NCBI GenBank assembly: GCA_036346255.1
Contig: CM070639.1
Location: forward strand, 31,836,165-31,900,164
Source: Ampelocalamus luodianensis
Lineage: Eukaryota; Streptophyta; Magnoliopsida; Poales; Poaceae
Direction: 5' to 3'
Length of the DNA stretch: 64,000 nt
The notes beneath the pieces are model-generated. The model worked only from the letters and a program-made list of their open reading frames with translations, made no database searches and was not told the origin of the DNA. The position numbers were made by a program, and so were the translations under genes. Numbering within the stretch: position 1 is the stretch's first letter; each line of letters starts with the position of its first letter. Positions 21,947 through 32,948 of this stretch are shown here, in pieces.

Positions 21947-22716
21947 GAGAAGAAGGCAGAGCATTCGCGAGGAAGCCTACGTGCACCGTGGCGGCATGCT
22001 CGGGTGCAGCAGCAGCATAGCAAGGACAAGCATCTAGGCTGAGCAAGGGCCAGGGCATGGCCGAGGTGTGGGCAAGGAGAAGCTGTGGGCCGTCGGGGAA
22101 AACCAGGGGCGAGGTCGGTGCGTTGACGCGGAGGAGAAGCCGCGTGGCCATGCATGGGCTATGTTGGCTTGGTGCGTTGGAGAAGAAGGTCTAGACCATG
22201 GGGCCCACTGGTCGGTGAGAGGAGAAAAGAAAATGAGTTTCAGGATTTTGAAGATAGCTAAAAGCTCTAGGGAATTATTTGGCATAGAATTATAGCTCGA
22301 AATTTTTGAAATTTTAAGGAGGACTTCTGACATAATTTATATTTTTATGTAATTGTTTCAGAATTTTAGGTGCTCTGGATATTTCTCTAAAATTATGTTA
22401 AGTTCCTGTTTGTATATATTGTTATTATTTTATTTGAGAAAAGTTTGCAAAAATTATGTTTCTTAAATTATTTTCCACTTTGTTTACAAAATCATTACAC
22501 CAAGTTTGGATTCTTTTTTATCATATTTTGTTTCAACTTATTTTGATTCATTAGTAAATTTTGTAATGCAAGAATTTGATTCTCAAATTCTTTTTATTAG
22601 ACAAAAAGTCTTTCAAATAAATCCAAAAAAACAAATGTCAACCAAATTCATCAAAAGTTTTAAAAAGATCACATTTTCATATTTTTGAAAATAAGCCCAA
22701 ATTTCGAGCTGTTACA

Positions 22717-23488
22717 TAGAAGGGGTAGGATTTCGAGCCAACCTCATAATCATCGACACCAAGTCCCTAGATTTGATTTTGGGTATGGATTGACTTGCTA
22801 ATCACCAAGCGATCTTGGATTGTGGTGGTAGAAGCATCACTTTGGTTAGTCCAGATGGGACTAAAGTAAAATTTGAAGCCTCCACAGAAAAGCATGATGG
22901 AGCACTAGTCTGTAGTGTCAATGATGTATCTTTGAAAGATGTGCCAGTGGTCAGAAAGTTTTCAGATATCTTTTCTGATGAATTACCTAGAATGCCACCA
23001 AACGGGGACCTAGAGTTTGTCATCAACCTAGTTCCTGGAACTACTCCTATTTCAAAGAGACCATACCATCTGTCTGTTGATAATTTAGTCGAGCTGAAGA
23101 AGCAAATTGAAGAGATGCAAGGTAAAGATTTTGTCCGACCAAGTTCTTTGCCTTGGGGAGCCCTAGTGATCTTTGTTGCAAAGAAGGATGGTACCCAGAG
23201 GATGTGTGTGGATTATCGCTCACTCAATGAAGTCACCATCAAGAACAAGTACCCTCTACCCAGAATCGACAATTTGTTTCACCAGTTGAAGGGAGCCGGA
23301 GTGTTCTCAAAGATAGACCTAAGATCATGATATCATCAGTTGAAGATTCGTCAGGAGGATATTCCCAAGACAGCTTTCTCAACCCAATATGGACTGTATG
23401 AGTTCACAGTCATGTCTTTTGGATTGACCAATGCTCCTGCTTACTTTATGAATTTGATGAATAAAGTATTCATGGAGTATTTGGATAA
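22717..23488 (+). pseudogene. pol: E2 protease end and reverse transcriptase, first part
   Basis: Continues E2 after E3. Seen in order: protease tail 'LDLILGMD-stop-LANHQAILDC' (TGG to TGA at 22791-22793), linker, 'FSDIFSDELPRMPP', then RT 'PYHLSVDNLVELKKQIEEM', 'PSSLPWGA', 'DYRSLNEVTIKNKYPLPRID' and 'FSKIDL'. A stop at about 23328 replaces the Gly of the usual DLRSGYHQ. Then comes 'AFSTQYGLYEFTVMSFGLTN' up to 'MEYLD', where E4 enters at 23489. The catalytic FIDD motif lies on the far side of E4. Some 760 bases are open except for two stops. Confidence 0.9.
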
Positions 23489-25679
23489 TGTAACACCCTG
23501 GCCAAACGGAAGCCAAGATGCCACCTAATTATTCTAACAATCTACACATTGCGGAAGAATATGAAATAAATATATCAACCAATTGACAGCATTAATATAA
23601 ACAAGATATGGTGAAGGTATCCTTCCTTCACCTTCTAAGTTATTTAATACTGAGAATCATTAAAGAAGGTTCACATGCAGTAATAAACCAACATCATAGT
23701 GGAGAAGGTATCCTTCCTTCTCCAATTATAGTTTAATTATTACAGTTCAGCATTAACGAATGAAATATTGAACTAGAATTTAGTCTTGAGCATGAATTTG
23801 ATGTTGTAGACAAGTAGTGTGTGTCTACTCCCTCCCAAGAGAATCTCATCCACGATCACCTAGAAATAGATAAACAACGCAAGGTGAGTCCATGACTCAG
23901 CAAGTACAATGATTAAGAACACATTTATCAATACGAATAAGACCTACTCGGCCTCGACATTGATCATAACACAAATGAGTACTTATGATGACATGAAATA
24001 ATGCTTAAAAATCAAGGGAATGGACGGCACACACACATATACCGGTATAGTCAGTGAACACCCGTCGGTGTTCACTCAAGCCCGCATCTTAACAAAAATG
24101 CGGGGATCCACTTCCCGTATGAAGAACGTTTCATACGGGTGTTCAACATTGCCCATCTTGGAATTAATGGGTCTTACTCAACCATCCTGGAATTGATGGT
24201 CTCCCTCATCCACTCCCGTGGACGGCAAATGATAATGAATGCATGAAACAACTTATTGAATATAACATTACCATCATTTCTATTCATGAATTCAACATAG
24301 AGACAAAACATGGATATTTCACTTCTTACTACACAAGAGTTATCACAAAGACGCTCATATCAATAACCACAATGCACAAACATTTAAATCAACAATGTAC
24401 TTGCCTTCCGCGTTGAGACGCGTTAGCTGGAAGCGATGGCGTTCCTAAACTCGAAGCTCCGCCGCCTAACCAATGAAATAAATTCAATAAGAACACCAAC
24501 AATACCCATTTCTACTAACCGACGTTATACATTGCTTCCCTGACGACTCTAGTCAATAATACAAAGCTTAAACTAGAATCAATGTTTTCAGCTTTAAAAC
24601 TGTCCCTGGACAGCAGCACGAGAATTAACGTATCTCAGTGTCAGGAAGTCAAAAAGTGGTAAACCCAATTTCTGTAGCTTCTTAACTGACTAACCTACAA
24701 TTCTCTAGTTGACGAGATAAACCAATTTGGCTAATTTAATAGGTTAATAATCGTTTTAACTTTCTGTCCAGAATCTGTCCACAGAACGAACAGCAGAATT
24801 AAAAAGATCATAACTTTTATTAGGTAGCTCCAAATTGAACGTTCTTTACCAATCTGAAAAGGTCATCGAATCCTCTACAATAACCTAGTTGGGTGAACTT
24901 TCAGTTTCAACCAATTTCCTTTCAAAATTTAGAAATAGCCAGACAGTTTATTCTCGTCAGGATTCTGGCAGCAGCTACTAAAACGTCCATAACTTTTGAC
25001 TCAGACCTCGGAATCAAGTAAACTTGGTGGCCACTGAAACTTAAGAACGAGGCCTACAAAACTCTAGGATACCAAAATCTCTAATTCTGCCTCTAAGCAC
25101 ATGAAACAGGGCCCGAAACAATCTGGACAGAACCAGTCTTTAAACGCATGGCGAGTCTGCCTAAACAATTATGAATCCAAATCGCTTCTACCAACAAACA
25201 AACAATGAGATTGGCATCGTTACCCTTGCTGCAACCAGGAGTAGGTAGAAGAATCACGGAGAAGACGATCTCCCTCCTTCTCACCTCTTTGCCCCAAACA
25301 AGCTGCTGTCCTCCTCAACTCCTTGCGCAACCGCGCGGGAGAAGGTCGAAGGCAAGTTGGGGAGGCAAACCAGCAGGGCCAGCAACCGGGAGGTTGGGGC
25401 GGCTCCTAGGGTAGGGCGTGAGGGGAAGAGAGGAGGATCGGAGGCGCGCCAAAGGTGAAAAGGGGCTCGGCCAAGGGAGGGGGAAGAAAAGGGGGCTGGT
25501 TAGGGTTTTGGAGGGGGGGGGGCGCATGGGCCAGGCCCAAGAGGGAGGTTCTGGCCGGCCTCTAGGTAAGAATGGCCTGGCTGGAGGCCCAAACCATGAA
25601 ACTGCACCAAAAGCCGGAAAAAAGAACTCGCAACTTTTCCCCGATTCAACTCCCTCTAAACGAAACTTGGAGTATTACA
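23489..25679 (-). mobile_element. E4 3' LTR, 2191 bp
   Basis: TGTAACACCCTGGCC ... GGAGTATTACA, adjoining the purine tract at 25680. Holds a six-fold stem-loop array (24054-24221) and degenerate repeats around 'ctgtccag' and 'cataactttt' phrases (about 24590-25130). Near-identical to 30752-32948. No gene is present. Confidence 0.93.
24054..24221 (-). repeat. Six tandem stem-loops with differing stems (E4 3' LTR)
   Basis: Stem-loops at 24054-24075 (GTGAACAC/GTGTTCAC), 24081-24104 (CCCGCAT/ATGCGGG), 24114-24139 (CCCGTATGAA/TTCATACGGG), 24152-24171 (CCCAT/ATGGG), 24181-24200 (ACCATC/GATGGT) and 24210-24221 (CCAC/GTGG). They begin every 27-38 bp. Loops four and five are alike (cttggaatta, ctggaatt). 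Confidence 0.88.
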
Positions 25680-25693
25680 TTCTACCCCCTTTA
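25680..25693 (-). other. E4 polypurine tract
   Basis: Minus strand TAAAGGGGGTAGAA directly before the 3' LTR; primes plus-strand DNA synthesis in this family. Position next to the LTR edge is decisive. Confidence 0.8.
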
Positions 25694-25767
25694 ACAGAAT
25701 TTGACCCCGAATTCTAACCAACGAGACGAACACAGGAATGGAATACTAACAAGTTGGAAGCAAAGGG

Positions 25768-27295
25768 TTAGCACATACCGGAAATGAATAGGTCAGGATA
25801 CTTCTCGCGCATGCGAGACTCTAACTCCCAAGTGGCTTCCCTCTCGGACTGATGAGACCAAAGAACCTTGACATACTTCAATGTCTTGCTCCTCACAACC
25901 CGCTCTGACTCTTTCAAAATTTTCACTGGTCGGGACTCAAAAGTAAGGTCCTGCTCAATGATCAAGGGCTCCAGCGGGATAGCATGCTCCGGGTCTCTCA
26001 AGAACTTCCTCAACATTGATACGTGGAACACATTATGAACTCCACGCATGGACTCTGGAAGATCCAAGCGATAAGCCAATTTCCCAATTCGTGCCACGAT
26101 TGGGAATGGTCCAATGTACCTCGGGCTAAGCTTTCCTTTGGTACCAAACCGCACGACACCTCTGGTAGGCGATACCCTCGTGAGAACCTCGTTTCCCGCC
26201 AATTCCAACTCTCGCCTTCTCACATCGCATAACTCTTACATCGGCTCACGGCGGCTAGCGATTCTTCACGATCTCTGCTACTCTAACCACGGTTTCTTGA
26301 ACCTAGTCGGGACCCAAAACAGCCCGCTCTCCAAGCGCATCCCGGACAATGGAGATCGCATCTCCGCCCATAGAGAACCTCAAATGGTGCAGCTCGAATC
26401 GGCGTGATAGCTATTGTTATAGGCGAACTCGCCAAAGCCGGTGATCTTCCCAACCACCCTTCGAGATAAAACACAACACTGAGCATATCTTCTAAGGTTT
26501 GGATTATGCGCTTCGGTGACCATCATGCGTGGGTGGAATGCGATACTAAGGCGGAGTTGCGTGCCCAAAGAACTTGCAAGCTCTCCCAAAACTTGAAACA
26601 AATTTGGCATCCGGTCGGAAACAATAGTCTTTGGCACCCGTGTAAGCTGTACTATCTCTCGTACATAGAGTGGAGCCAAATTGCTCATGAATTGGTGGTT
26701 CGAATAGGAATGAAATGTGCGGACTTCTTGAACCGATCCACTATAACCCATATAGCATCCTTCCCGCTGAGTGCGAGGTAATCCAACTACAAAATCCATG
26801 GAGATGTCATCCCATGGCCACACGGAACCTCTAAAGGTTGCAACAATCCTGCGATCGCTTATGTTCACCTTAACCTTGGCAAATTCCACACGAGGCCACA
26901 TCTTTGCGCAATGTCAACTTTCATTCTCTTCCACGAAACTCTTCTTCAAATCTTTGTACATTTTGGTCTCACTGGATGTCTTGTATCTGATGTCTGGTGT
27001 GCTTCCTTTAGAATCTCATCTTTAACTGTGCCCCTGTGGCACACAAAGCGACCTTTAAATCGCAGCACCGAATCATCTATACCAAAATGGCCTTGCTTGC
27101 CTTCATCTAGGCGCTTCCTCACGCTGGAGCATATGATCCTGTTTGTTGTGCTTCCGTACTCGTTCGGAATGGGTGACTCAAGAAGCAAGCGGGTCTCGGT
27201 CTCGACGGTACCCGCAAAGCAAAAGATATATTCATACGCTCAAAATCACCGACAAGACAACCGAGGGTAGGAGGGGTCGCCTTACGACTTAGAGC
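25768..27295 (-). pseudogene. E4 integrase with C-terminal chromodomain, frameshifted
   Basis: Integrase joins element DNA to the target; a chromodomain tail is known to bind heterochromatin marks in this group. Seen from N to C: 'VLRFKGRFVC' and 'ILKEAHQTS' of the zinc-binding part (about 27050-26990), 'DDISMDFVVGLPRT' (first catalytic Asp) and 'PKTIVSDR' (second Asp) inside 26380-26901, 'FAYNNSYHA', then 'APFEVLYGRRC' (about 26330). An intact stretch (26223-25768) holds 'RYIGPFPIVARIGKLAYRLDLP' (GPY/F module) and the chromodomain 'VLWSHQSEREATWELE', ending with a stop. The third catalytic Glu region is scrambled by frame shifts. Confidence 0.88.
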
Positions 27296-28700
27296 ATCTG
27301 CTACAACATTCGCCTTCCACTGGGTGATCTTGAATAGTGAGATCATAGTCTTTTATCAACTCTAACCACCTTCTGTCTCAAATTCAAATCTTTTGGGTAA
27401 AGTTGTATTTCAAACTCTTGTGATCGGTGAAAATGTCACAAGACTACGTCTAAATAATGACGTCGGATCTTTAAAGCAAGTACTCTGCTTTGCAAGCTCT
27501 AGGTCATGAGTAGGATAGTTCTGCTCATGTTTCTTCAATTGCCGCGATGCATAGGCGATCACCTTGCCATCCTACATAAGTACACAACCAAGCCCAACTC
27601 TAGATGCATCTGAATAAATAGTGAACCGCTTCCCTGGTTCGGAAGAGTGAGAGTGGAGCGGTCACCAATCTATCCTTCAAAGTCGAAACTTCGTTCTGCG
27701 CGTCGATCCATGAAACTTGACCCCTTTCTGTGTCAACTGTGACATTGGTCTAGCAAGGGTAGAGAAACCCTCCACGAAACGCCGATAATAACCAGCTAAA
27801 CCCAGAAAACTCCTCACTTCCTTTATATTAGTTGGTCTTTTCCATTCCACCACTGTTGAGATCTTACTTGGATCAAGTGAAATGCCTCTTGATTGATTAC
27901 ATGGCGAAAACCCAACTCGAAATCCGAATTCACATTTCTTCAGTTTGGCATAAAATTGGTTCACTCTCAGGGTCTCAAGTACCAACCTCAGATGCTGAGC
28001 ATGATCTTCTTTTGTCTTGGAATAAATCAGGATATCATCAATGAACACTACGACAAAATCATCAAGGTATCGGTGCAGCATACTATTCATGGTTTCCATG
28101 AAAACTGCAGAGCATTGGTTAGTCCGAAAGACATAACTTTATACTCATAATGACCATACCTTGTAGAAAGCCGTCTTCTCAATATCTTGCTCTCGGACTC
28201 GAATTTGATTATAACCTGACTGTAGGTCAATCTTTGAGAATATTTTAGCTCCCTTTAGCTGATCAAAGAGATCCTCAATACGGGGCAAAGGATATTTATT
28301 CTTCACAGTTGCTTGGTTAAGAGCTCGGTAATCCACACACATCGCCAACTACCGTCCTTCTTCTTAGTGAAAAGAGCAGGAGCTCCCCACTGTGAAACAC
28401 TACGCGAATCAAACCTTTGGATAGCAAATCATCCAATTGCTTTTTCAACTCCTCACGAAAAGGGCGCCAAACGATATGGAGATATGGAAATAGGTCGGGT
28501 TCGAACAAGATCTATCAGGAACTCCACTTTACGCTCGGGAGGCATTCCAGAAGCTCTCTGGAAAAACATCGGAAACTCATTCACTACGAATATCTTCAAT
28601 ACGAAGTGGAGATTGAGACTTTCGCTAAGGGACCAAAGCAACCCAATAGGCGAGGCTCGACGGGGAAACAGACTAGCCAACACGAGCAAGGAATCAAGCG
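27296..28700 (-). pseudogene. pol: E4 reverse transcriptase and RNase H, frameshifted
   Basis: Seen in order on the minus strand: linker 'EFPMFFQRASGMPPERKVEFLIDL' (frame near 28560), 'LKKQLDDLLSKGLIR', 'CVDYRALNQATVKNKYPLPRIEDL', 'IFSKIDLQSGYNQIRVRE' (28348-28145), then 'YLDDFVVVFIDDILIYSK' with the catalytic FIDD (28099 onward), 'VRSFLGLAGYYRRFVEGFS' and, in RNase H, remnants such as 'VVADALSRK' (about 27300). At least three changes of frame separate these blocks. The order and motifs are diagnostic of Ty3/gypsy Pol. Confidence 0.9.
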
Positions 28701-30545
28701 GGCGCTACTGAAATACAGTTCTTCACCCAATGGAGCTGCAAAGTCACCGTCTTCCAAAAGCAACAAATCTTGGCACGATAACTGAATAACCAGTCCATAC
28801 CCAAAATAACATCAAAAGGTGATAACTGAATCACCATAAGGTTGGCAGTGAAATTCTCATCTTCAATAGTGATAGTACAGCCAGGACACGCTGTAGAGCT
28901 AGAAATAAGACCCCCCGGAGAACTGACCACCACAGACTCATATATAAACTGCATACTCAAACTCGCCCTTCTAACAAACTCTAAGGACACAAAAGAATAA
29001 GTAGCTCCGGAATCAAATAGTACGAAAGCCTCATGTGAATCAACTAGTAAGGTACACATTACCACGTCGGGGCGGCCACGGTATCGAGGAGTAGGCATGG
29101 CGAGACTCCCATGGGCACCGGAGCGGAGGGCGCACGGCACTCTGTGAAGGATGAGCGAGAACTGCTGCAGGAGAAGCATCTGAAGGTGGTGCAGACAGGC
29201 GGGGTTCGATGAGAACCCGCAGAGGCGCTGGAGTAAAGCTGCGGGAGGAACCCATCTGGCGAGAGCAGGAGGAGCAGCTAGAGTCTGAACTGAGCCCCGA
29301 GGTGCATTGGAAGAAGACGCAACTGGAACCGCTTCCCACTTGATGATGCTCGCTGGGTTCTGTTTGCAAACAGACGCTTTGTGGCCTTCCCGGCCACACT
29401 GGCGACACGTTCCTCTGAAAGAACACTCTGAAGACCGGTGACCCTCTCCACATCTGAAACATTTCATACCTTGTCCCGGGACGGGACGCAGCTGGGGTGT
29501 GGATGACGAAGTGCGTGGCGCCGAGGAAGAAGATCGCTCTTCTTGGCCCGACGAGGTGGCGACTCCTTGAAATCTCTTGGATGCGGTCGTGAAGACCCGC
29601 CTCCACCACTAAAGCTCCGCACGCCTTTGCCGGAACCACCAACAGAACAGTGCCACTAGTCGCTGCGTCTGCGAAGGAGATTCTCACCAACTCCATTCCT
29701 CTAGCTTGCTCAACCACCGTCTTGAAATCACGCAAGACGGATGCCCCGAATCGGCGATACTCTGAACGAGACCGACGGAACCTCTTGGCCTTCTCCATAT
29801 CATCATTGGCTACCGCTGGTACAAAGCGTACCAAGCTGTTGAACTCAGCCTCATACTCGACATCTTGACTTATGACCACGAGTCAACGTCGTGATCGCTC
29901 CATCTTCTCCACGAAGGAATCCGGATAGTACTTGGCTCTAAATTGCCCCACAAAACTTCCCAAGTTACGGTCCCTGCTGGGGTCCTAGCGCAGAACCCCT
30001 TCCCACGGATATCGCTTGGCCCTTGGTTGAAAGGCCACAAAGCGAACCCTTTGCACCGAGTTCATCTCAATGCATCAAGCGCCGCTCCATGTACCGGAGC
30101 CAATCTGCTGCCTGAATTGGGGTACCCGCCCCATCAAAAGTGTCAAGTCGAAGCGACATCCACTCGCGAAGACTTATCCTAGTCTCGGGTGGAACCACTG
30201 CAACGACCGGACCTGCAACGGAGCAAGAAGCGGCAGCGGAGGCGGCGAGGCAGCGGCGGGCAGCGAGGCAGCGGCAGGAGCAGCGAGGAACAACGGCGAG
30301 AGCAGCGGCGGGATGAGCCGCTCGCATCTGGCGACGGAGCTGCTCGTTCTCCCTCGAAGATTCTCGATAATAATAGCCGACGCCGCTGGGCATCCACGGC
30401 GGCGCCTGAGCCTCTGCGGGTGGATGAGCGGTGCGGCAACCTCCTCGGCAGCTCCACGGCGGCCTCTTGCGGAGGTTGCGAAACAACCGGTCCACGTCCA
30501 CGACGCGACCACGGCCGTGACGACCACACCTCTACCTCTCGCCAT
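28694..30545 (-). pseudogene. gag: E4 gag and protease, frameshifted
   Basis: The start at 30545 gives MARGRG. Then come a proline/alanine-rich segment in shifting frames, 'FDGAGTPIQAADWLRYMERRL' (about 30130-30070), 'YEAEFNSLVRFVP' (from 29860), and two zinc knuckles 'CFRCGEGHRSSEC' and 'CRQCGREGHKASVC' (29460-29350). An uninterrupted frame (29467-28694) carries the knuckles and then the protease, with 'FVLFDSGATYSF' (intact DSGA active site, about 29010) and 'VILGMDWL'. Two knuckles set E4 apart from E2, E5 and E6, where one is seen. The N-terminal half has several indels. Confidence 0.87.
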
Positions 30546-30737
30546 CTAAGAACACCACAACCGAACAAAACTAAACACTTAACTTAACAGTTCAAAAGAA
30601 GCACGGAACTAAACAACATTTGCACAACAAATAAAGCATAACGACAGAGATTGCGGAAACAATGAATTACCCAACCCAACCTACTGTGCACAGTGTGTCA
30701 ATTTAATAATTTTATTTTAACCACGGACCTAAAGCCC
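30546..30737 (-). mobile_element. E4 untranslated leader
   Basis: Short AT-rich leader of 192 bp between gag start and primer site. Nothing else is recognised in it. Confidence 0.7.
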
Positions 30738-30749
30738 GCTCTGATACCA
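30738..30749 (-). other. E4 primer binding site (tRNA-iMet type)
   Basis: A perfect TGGTATCAGAGC on the minus strand, two bases from the 5' LTR edge at 30752. Confidence 0.92.
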
Positions 30750-30751
30750 AC

Positions 30752-32948
30752 TGTAACACCCTGGCCAAACGGAAGCCAAGATGCCACCTAATTATTCTAA
30801 CAATCTACACATTGCGGAAGAATATGAAATAAATATATCAACCAATTGACAGCATTAATATAAACAAGATATGGTGAAGGTATCCTTCCTTCACCTTCTA
30901 AGTTATTTAATACTGTGAATCATTAAAGAAGGTTCACATGCAGTAATAAACCAACATCATAGTGGAGAAGGTATCCTTCCTTCTCCAATTATAGTTTAAT
31001 TATTACAGTTCAGCATTAACGAATGAAATATTGAACTAGAATTTAGTCTTAAGCATGAATTTGATGTTGTAGACAAGTAGTGTGTGTCTACTCCCTCCCA
31101 AGAGAATCTCATCCACGATCACCTAGAAATAGATAAACAACGCAAGGTGAGTCCATGACTCAGCAAGTATAATGATTAAGAACACATTTATCAATACGAA
31201 TAAGACCTACTCGGCCTCGACATTGATCATAACACAAATGAGTACTTATGATGACATGAAATGAATGCTTAAAAATCAAGGAATGGGCGCACACACACAT
31301 ATACGGTATAGTCGGTGAACACCGTCGGTGTTCCTCAAGCCCGCATCTTAACAAAAATGCGGGGATCCACTTCCGTATGAAGAGCGTTTCATACGGGTGT
31401 CCAACATTGCCCATCTTGGAATTAATGGGTCTTACTCAACCATCCTGGAATTGATGGTCTCCTCATCCACTCCGTGGGCGGCAAATGATAATGAATGCAT
31501 GAAACAACTTATTGAATATAACATTACCATCATTTCTATTCATGAATTCAACATAGAGACAAAACATGGATATTTCACTTCGTACTACACAAGAGTTATC
31601 ACAAAGACGCTCATATCAATAACCACAATGCACAAACATTTAGATCAACAATGTACTTGCCTTCGCGTTGAGATCGTTAGGCTGGAAGCGATGGCGTTCC
31701 TAAACTCGAAGCTCCGCCGCCTAACCAATGAAATAAATTCAATAAGAACACCAACAATACCCATTTCTACTAACCGACGTTATACATTGCTTCCCTGACG
31801 ACTCTAGTCAATAATACAAAGCTTAAACTAGAATCAATGTTTTCAGCTTTAAAACTGTCCCTGGACAGCAGCACGAGAATTAACGTATCTCAGTGTCAGG
31901 AAGTCAAAAAGTGGTAAACCCAATTTCTGTAGCTTCTTAACTGACTAACCTACAATTCTCTAGTTGACGAGATAAACCAATTTGGCCAATTTAATAGGTT
32001 AATAATCGTTTGAACTTTCTGTCCAGAATCTGTCCACAGAACGAACAGCAGAATTAAAAAGATCATAACTTTTATTAGGTAGCTCCAAATTGAATGTTCT
32101 TTACCAATCTGAAAAGGTCATCGAATCCTCTACAATAACCTAGTTGGGTGAACTTTCAGTTTCAACCAATTTCCCTTTCAAAATTTAGGAAATAGCCAGA
32201 CAGTTTATTCTCGTCAGGATTCTGGCAGCAGCTACTAAAACGTCCATAACTTTTGACTCAGACCTCGGAATCAAGTAAACTTGGTGGCCACTGAAACTTA
32301 AGAACGAGGCCTACAAAACTCTAGGAGACCAAAATCTCTAATTCTGCCTCTAAGCACATGAAACAGGGCCCGAAACAATCTGGACAGAACCAGTCTTTAA
32401 ACGCAGCGAGTCTGCCTAAACAATTATGAATCCAAATCGCTTCTACCAACAAACAAACAATGAGATTCGGCATCGTTACCCTTGCTGCAACCAGGGAGTA
32501 GGTAGAAGCATCACAGAGAAGACGATCTCCTTCCTTCTCACCTCTTTTGCCCCAAACAAGCTGCTGTCCTCCTCAACTCCTTGCGCAACCGGCAGCGGGA
32601 GAAGGTCCGAAGGCAAGTTGGGGAGGCAAACCAGCAGGGCCAGCAACCAGGGAGGTTGGGGGCGGCTCCTAGGGGTAGGGGCATGAGGGGGAAGAGAGGA
32701 GGATGGGAGGGGGCGGCGGCCAAAGGGGAAAAGGGGGGCTCGGCCAAGGGAGGGGGAAGAAAAGGGGGCTGGTTAGGGTTTTGGATTGGGGCGCATGGGC
32801 CAGGCCCAAGAGGGAGGTTCTGGCCGGCCTCTAGGCAAGAATGGCTTGGCCGGAGGCCCAAACCATGAAACTGCACCAAAAGCCGGAAAAAAGAACTCGC
32901 AACTTTTCCCCGATTCAACTCCCTCTAAACGAAACTCGGAGTATTACA
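30752..32948 (-). mobile_element. E4 5' LTR, 2197 bp
   Basis: Same termini as the 3' LTR. The stem-loop array is at 31315-31477. Differences from the other copy are few substitutions and many single-base gaps, often at C in CCG. Ends at GTATTACA followed by the target duplication GATAA. Confidence 0.93.
31315..31477 (-). repeat. Six tandem stem-loops (E4 5' LTR copy)
   Basis: Same six stems as at 24054-24221. The first is shortened because one arm reads GTGTTC without the final AC. Loops have lost single bases (for example CCCGTC to CCGTC). Long stems two, three, four and five remain matched. Confidence 0.85.

Larger units (their letters stand above)
17184..22716 (-). mobile_element. E3: 5.5 kb solo LTR, TSD TAGAA
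   Basis: Starts TGTCAGACCCC and ends GAGCTGTTACA. The target duplication TAGAA is present at 17179-17183 and 22717-22721, and the E2 reading continues across it. No primer site, purine tract or gag-pol is found, so it is a solo LTR or an unusually long LTR left alone. Sense is minus: GC-rich promoter region about 21450-22230, TATA at 21939-21946, the shared GCCAAAATGGAGTGCC block at 21261, degenerate repeats 19735-21100, a five-fold stem-loop array 18263-18444, CTATTCGAATAG at 18064-18075 and a GTAC stem at 17584-17595. The open frames of up to 114 codons do not resemble known proteins. Confidence 0.87.
23489..32948 (-). mobile_element. E4: complete minus-strand gypsy chromovirus, TSD GATAA
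   Basis: An entire element of 9.46 kb with two LTRs, primer site, purine tract and gag-pol, inserted in the E2 RT gene. The target duplication GATAA is at 23484-23488 and 32949-32953, and the RT reading 'MEYLD|KFV' joins across it. The two LTRs are nearly identical apart from small indels and few substitutions, so insertion is recent compared with E2. The coding region is broken by frame shifts, so the element is not autonomous as given. Confidence 0.95.

Noticed and set aside
22815..23330. Domesticated host reverse transcriptase gene
   Set aside because: It joins exactly to the rest of E2 across the GATAA and TAGAA duplications and has in-frame stops; it is an ordinary element fragment.
30067..30587. 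Four overlapping open frames of 120-160 codons on both strands
   Set aside because: Composition effect in the GC-rich N-terminal part of E4 gag; only the minus-strand gag reading shows family motifs.
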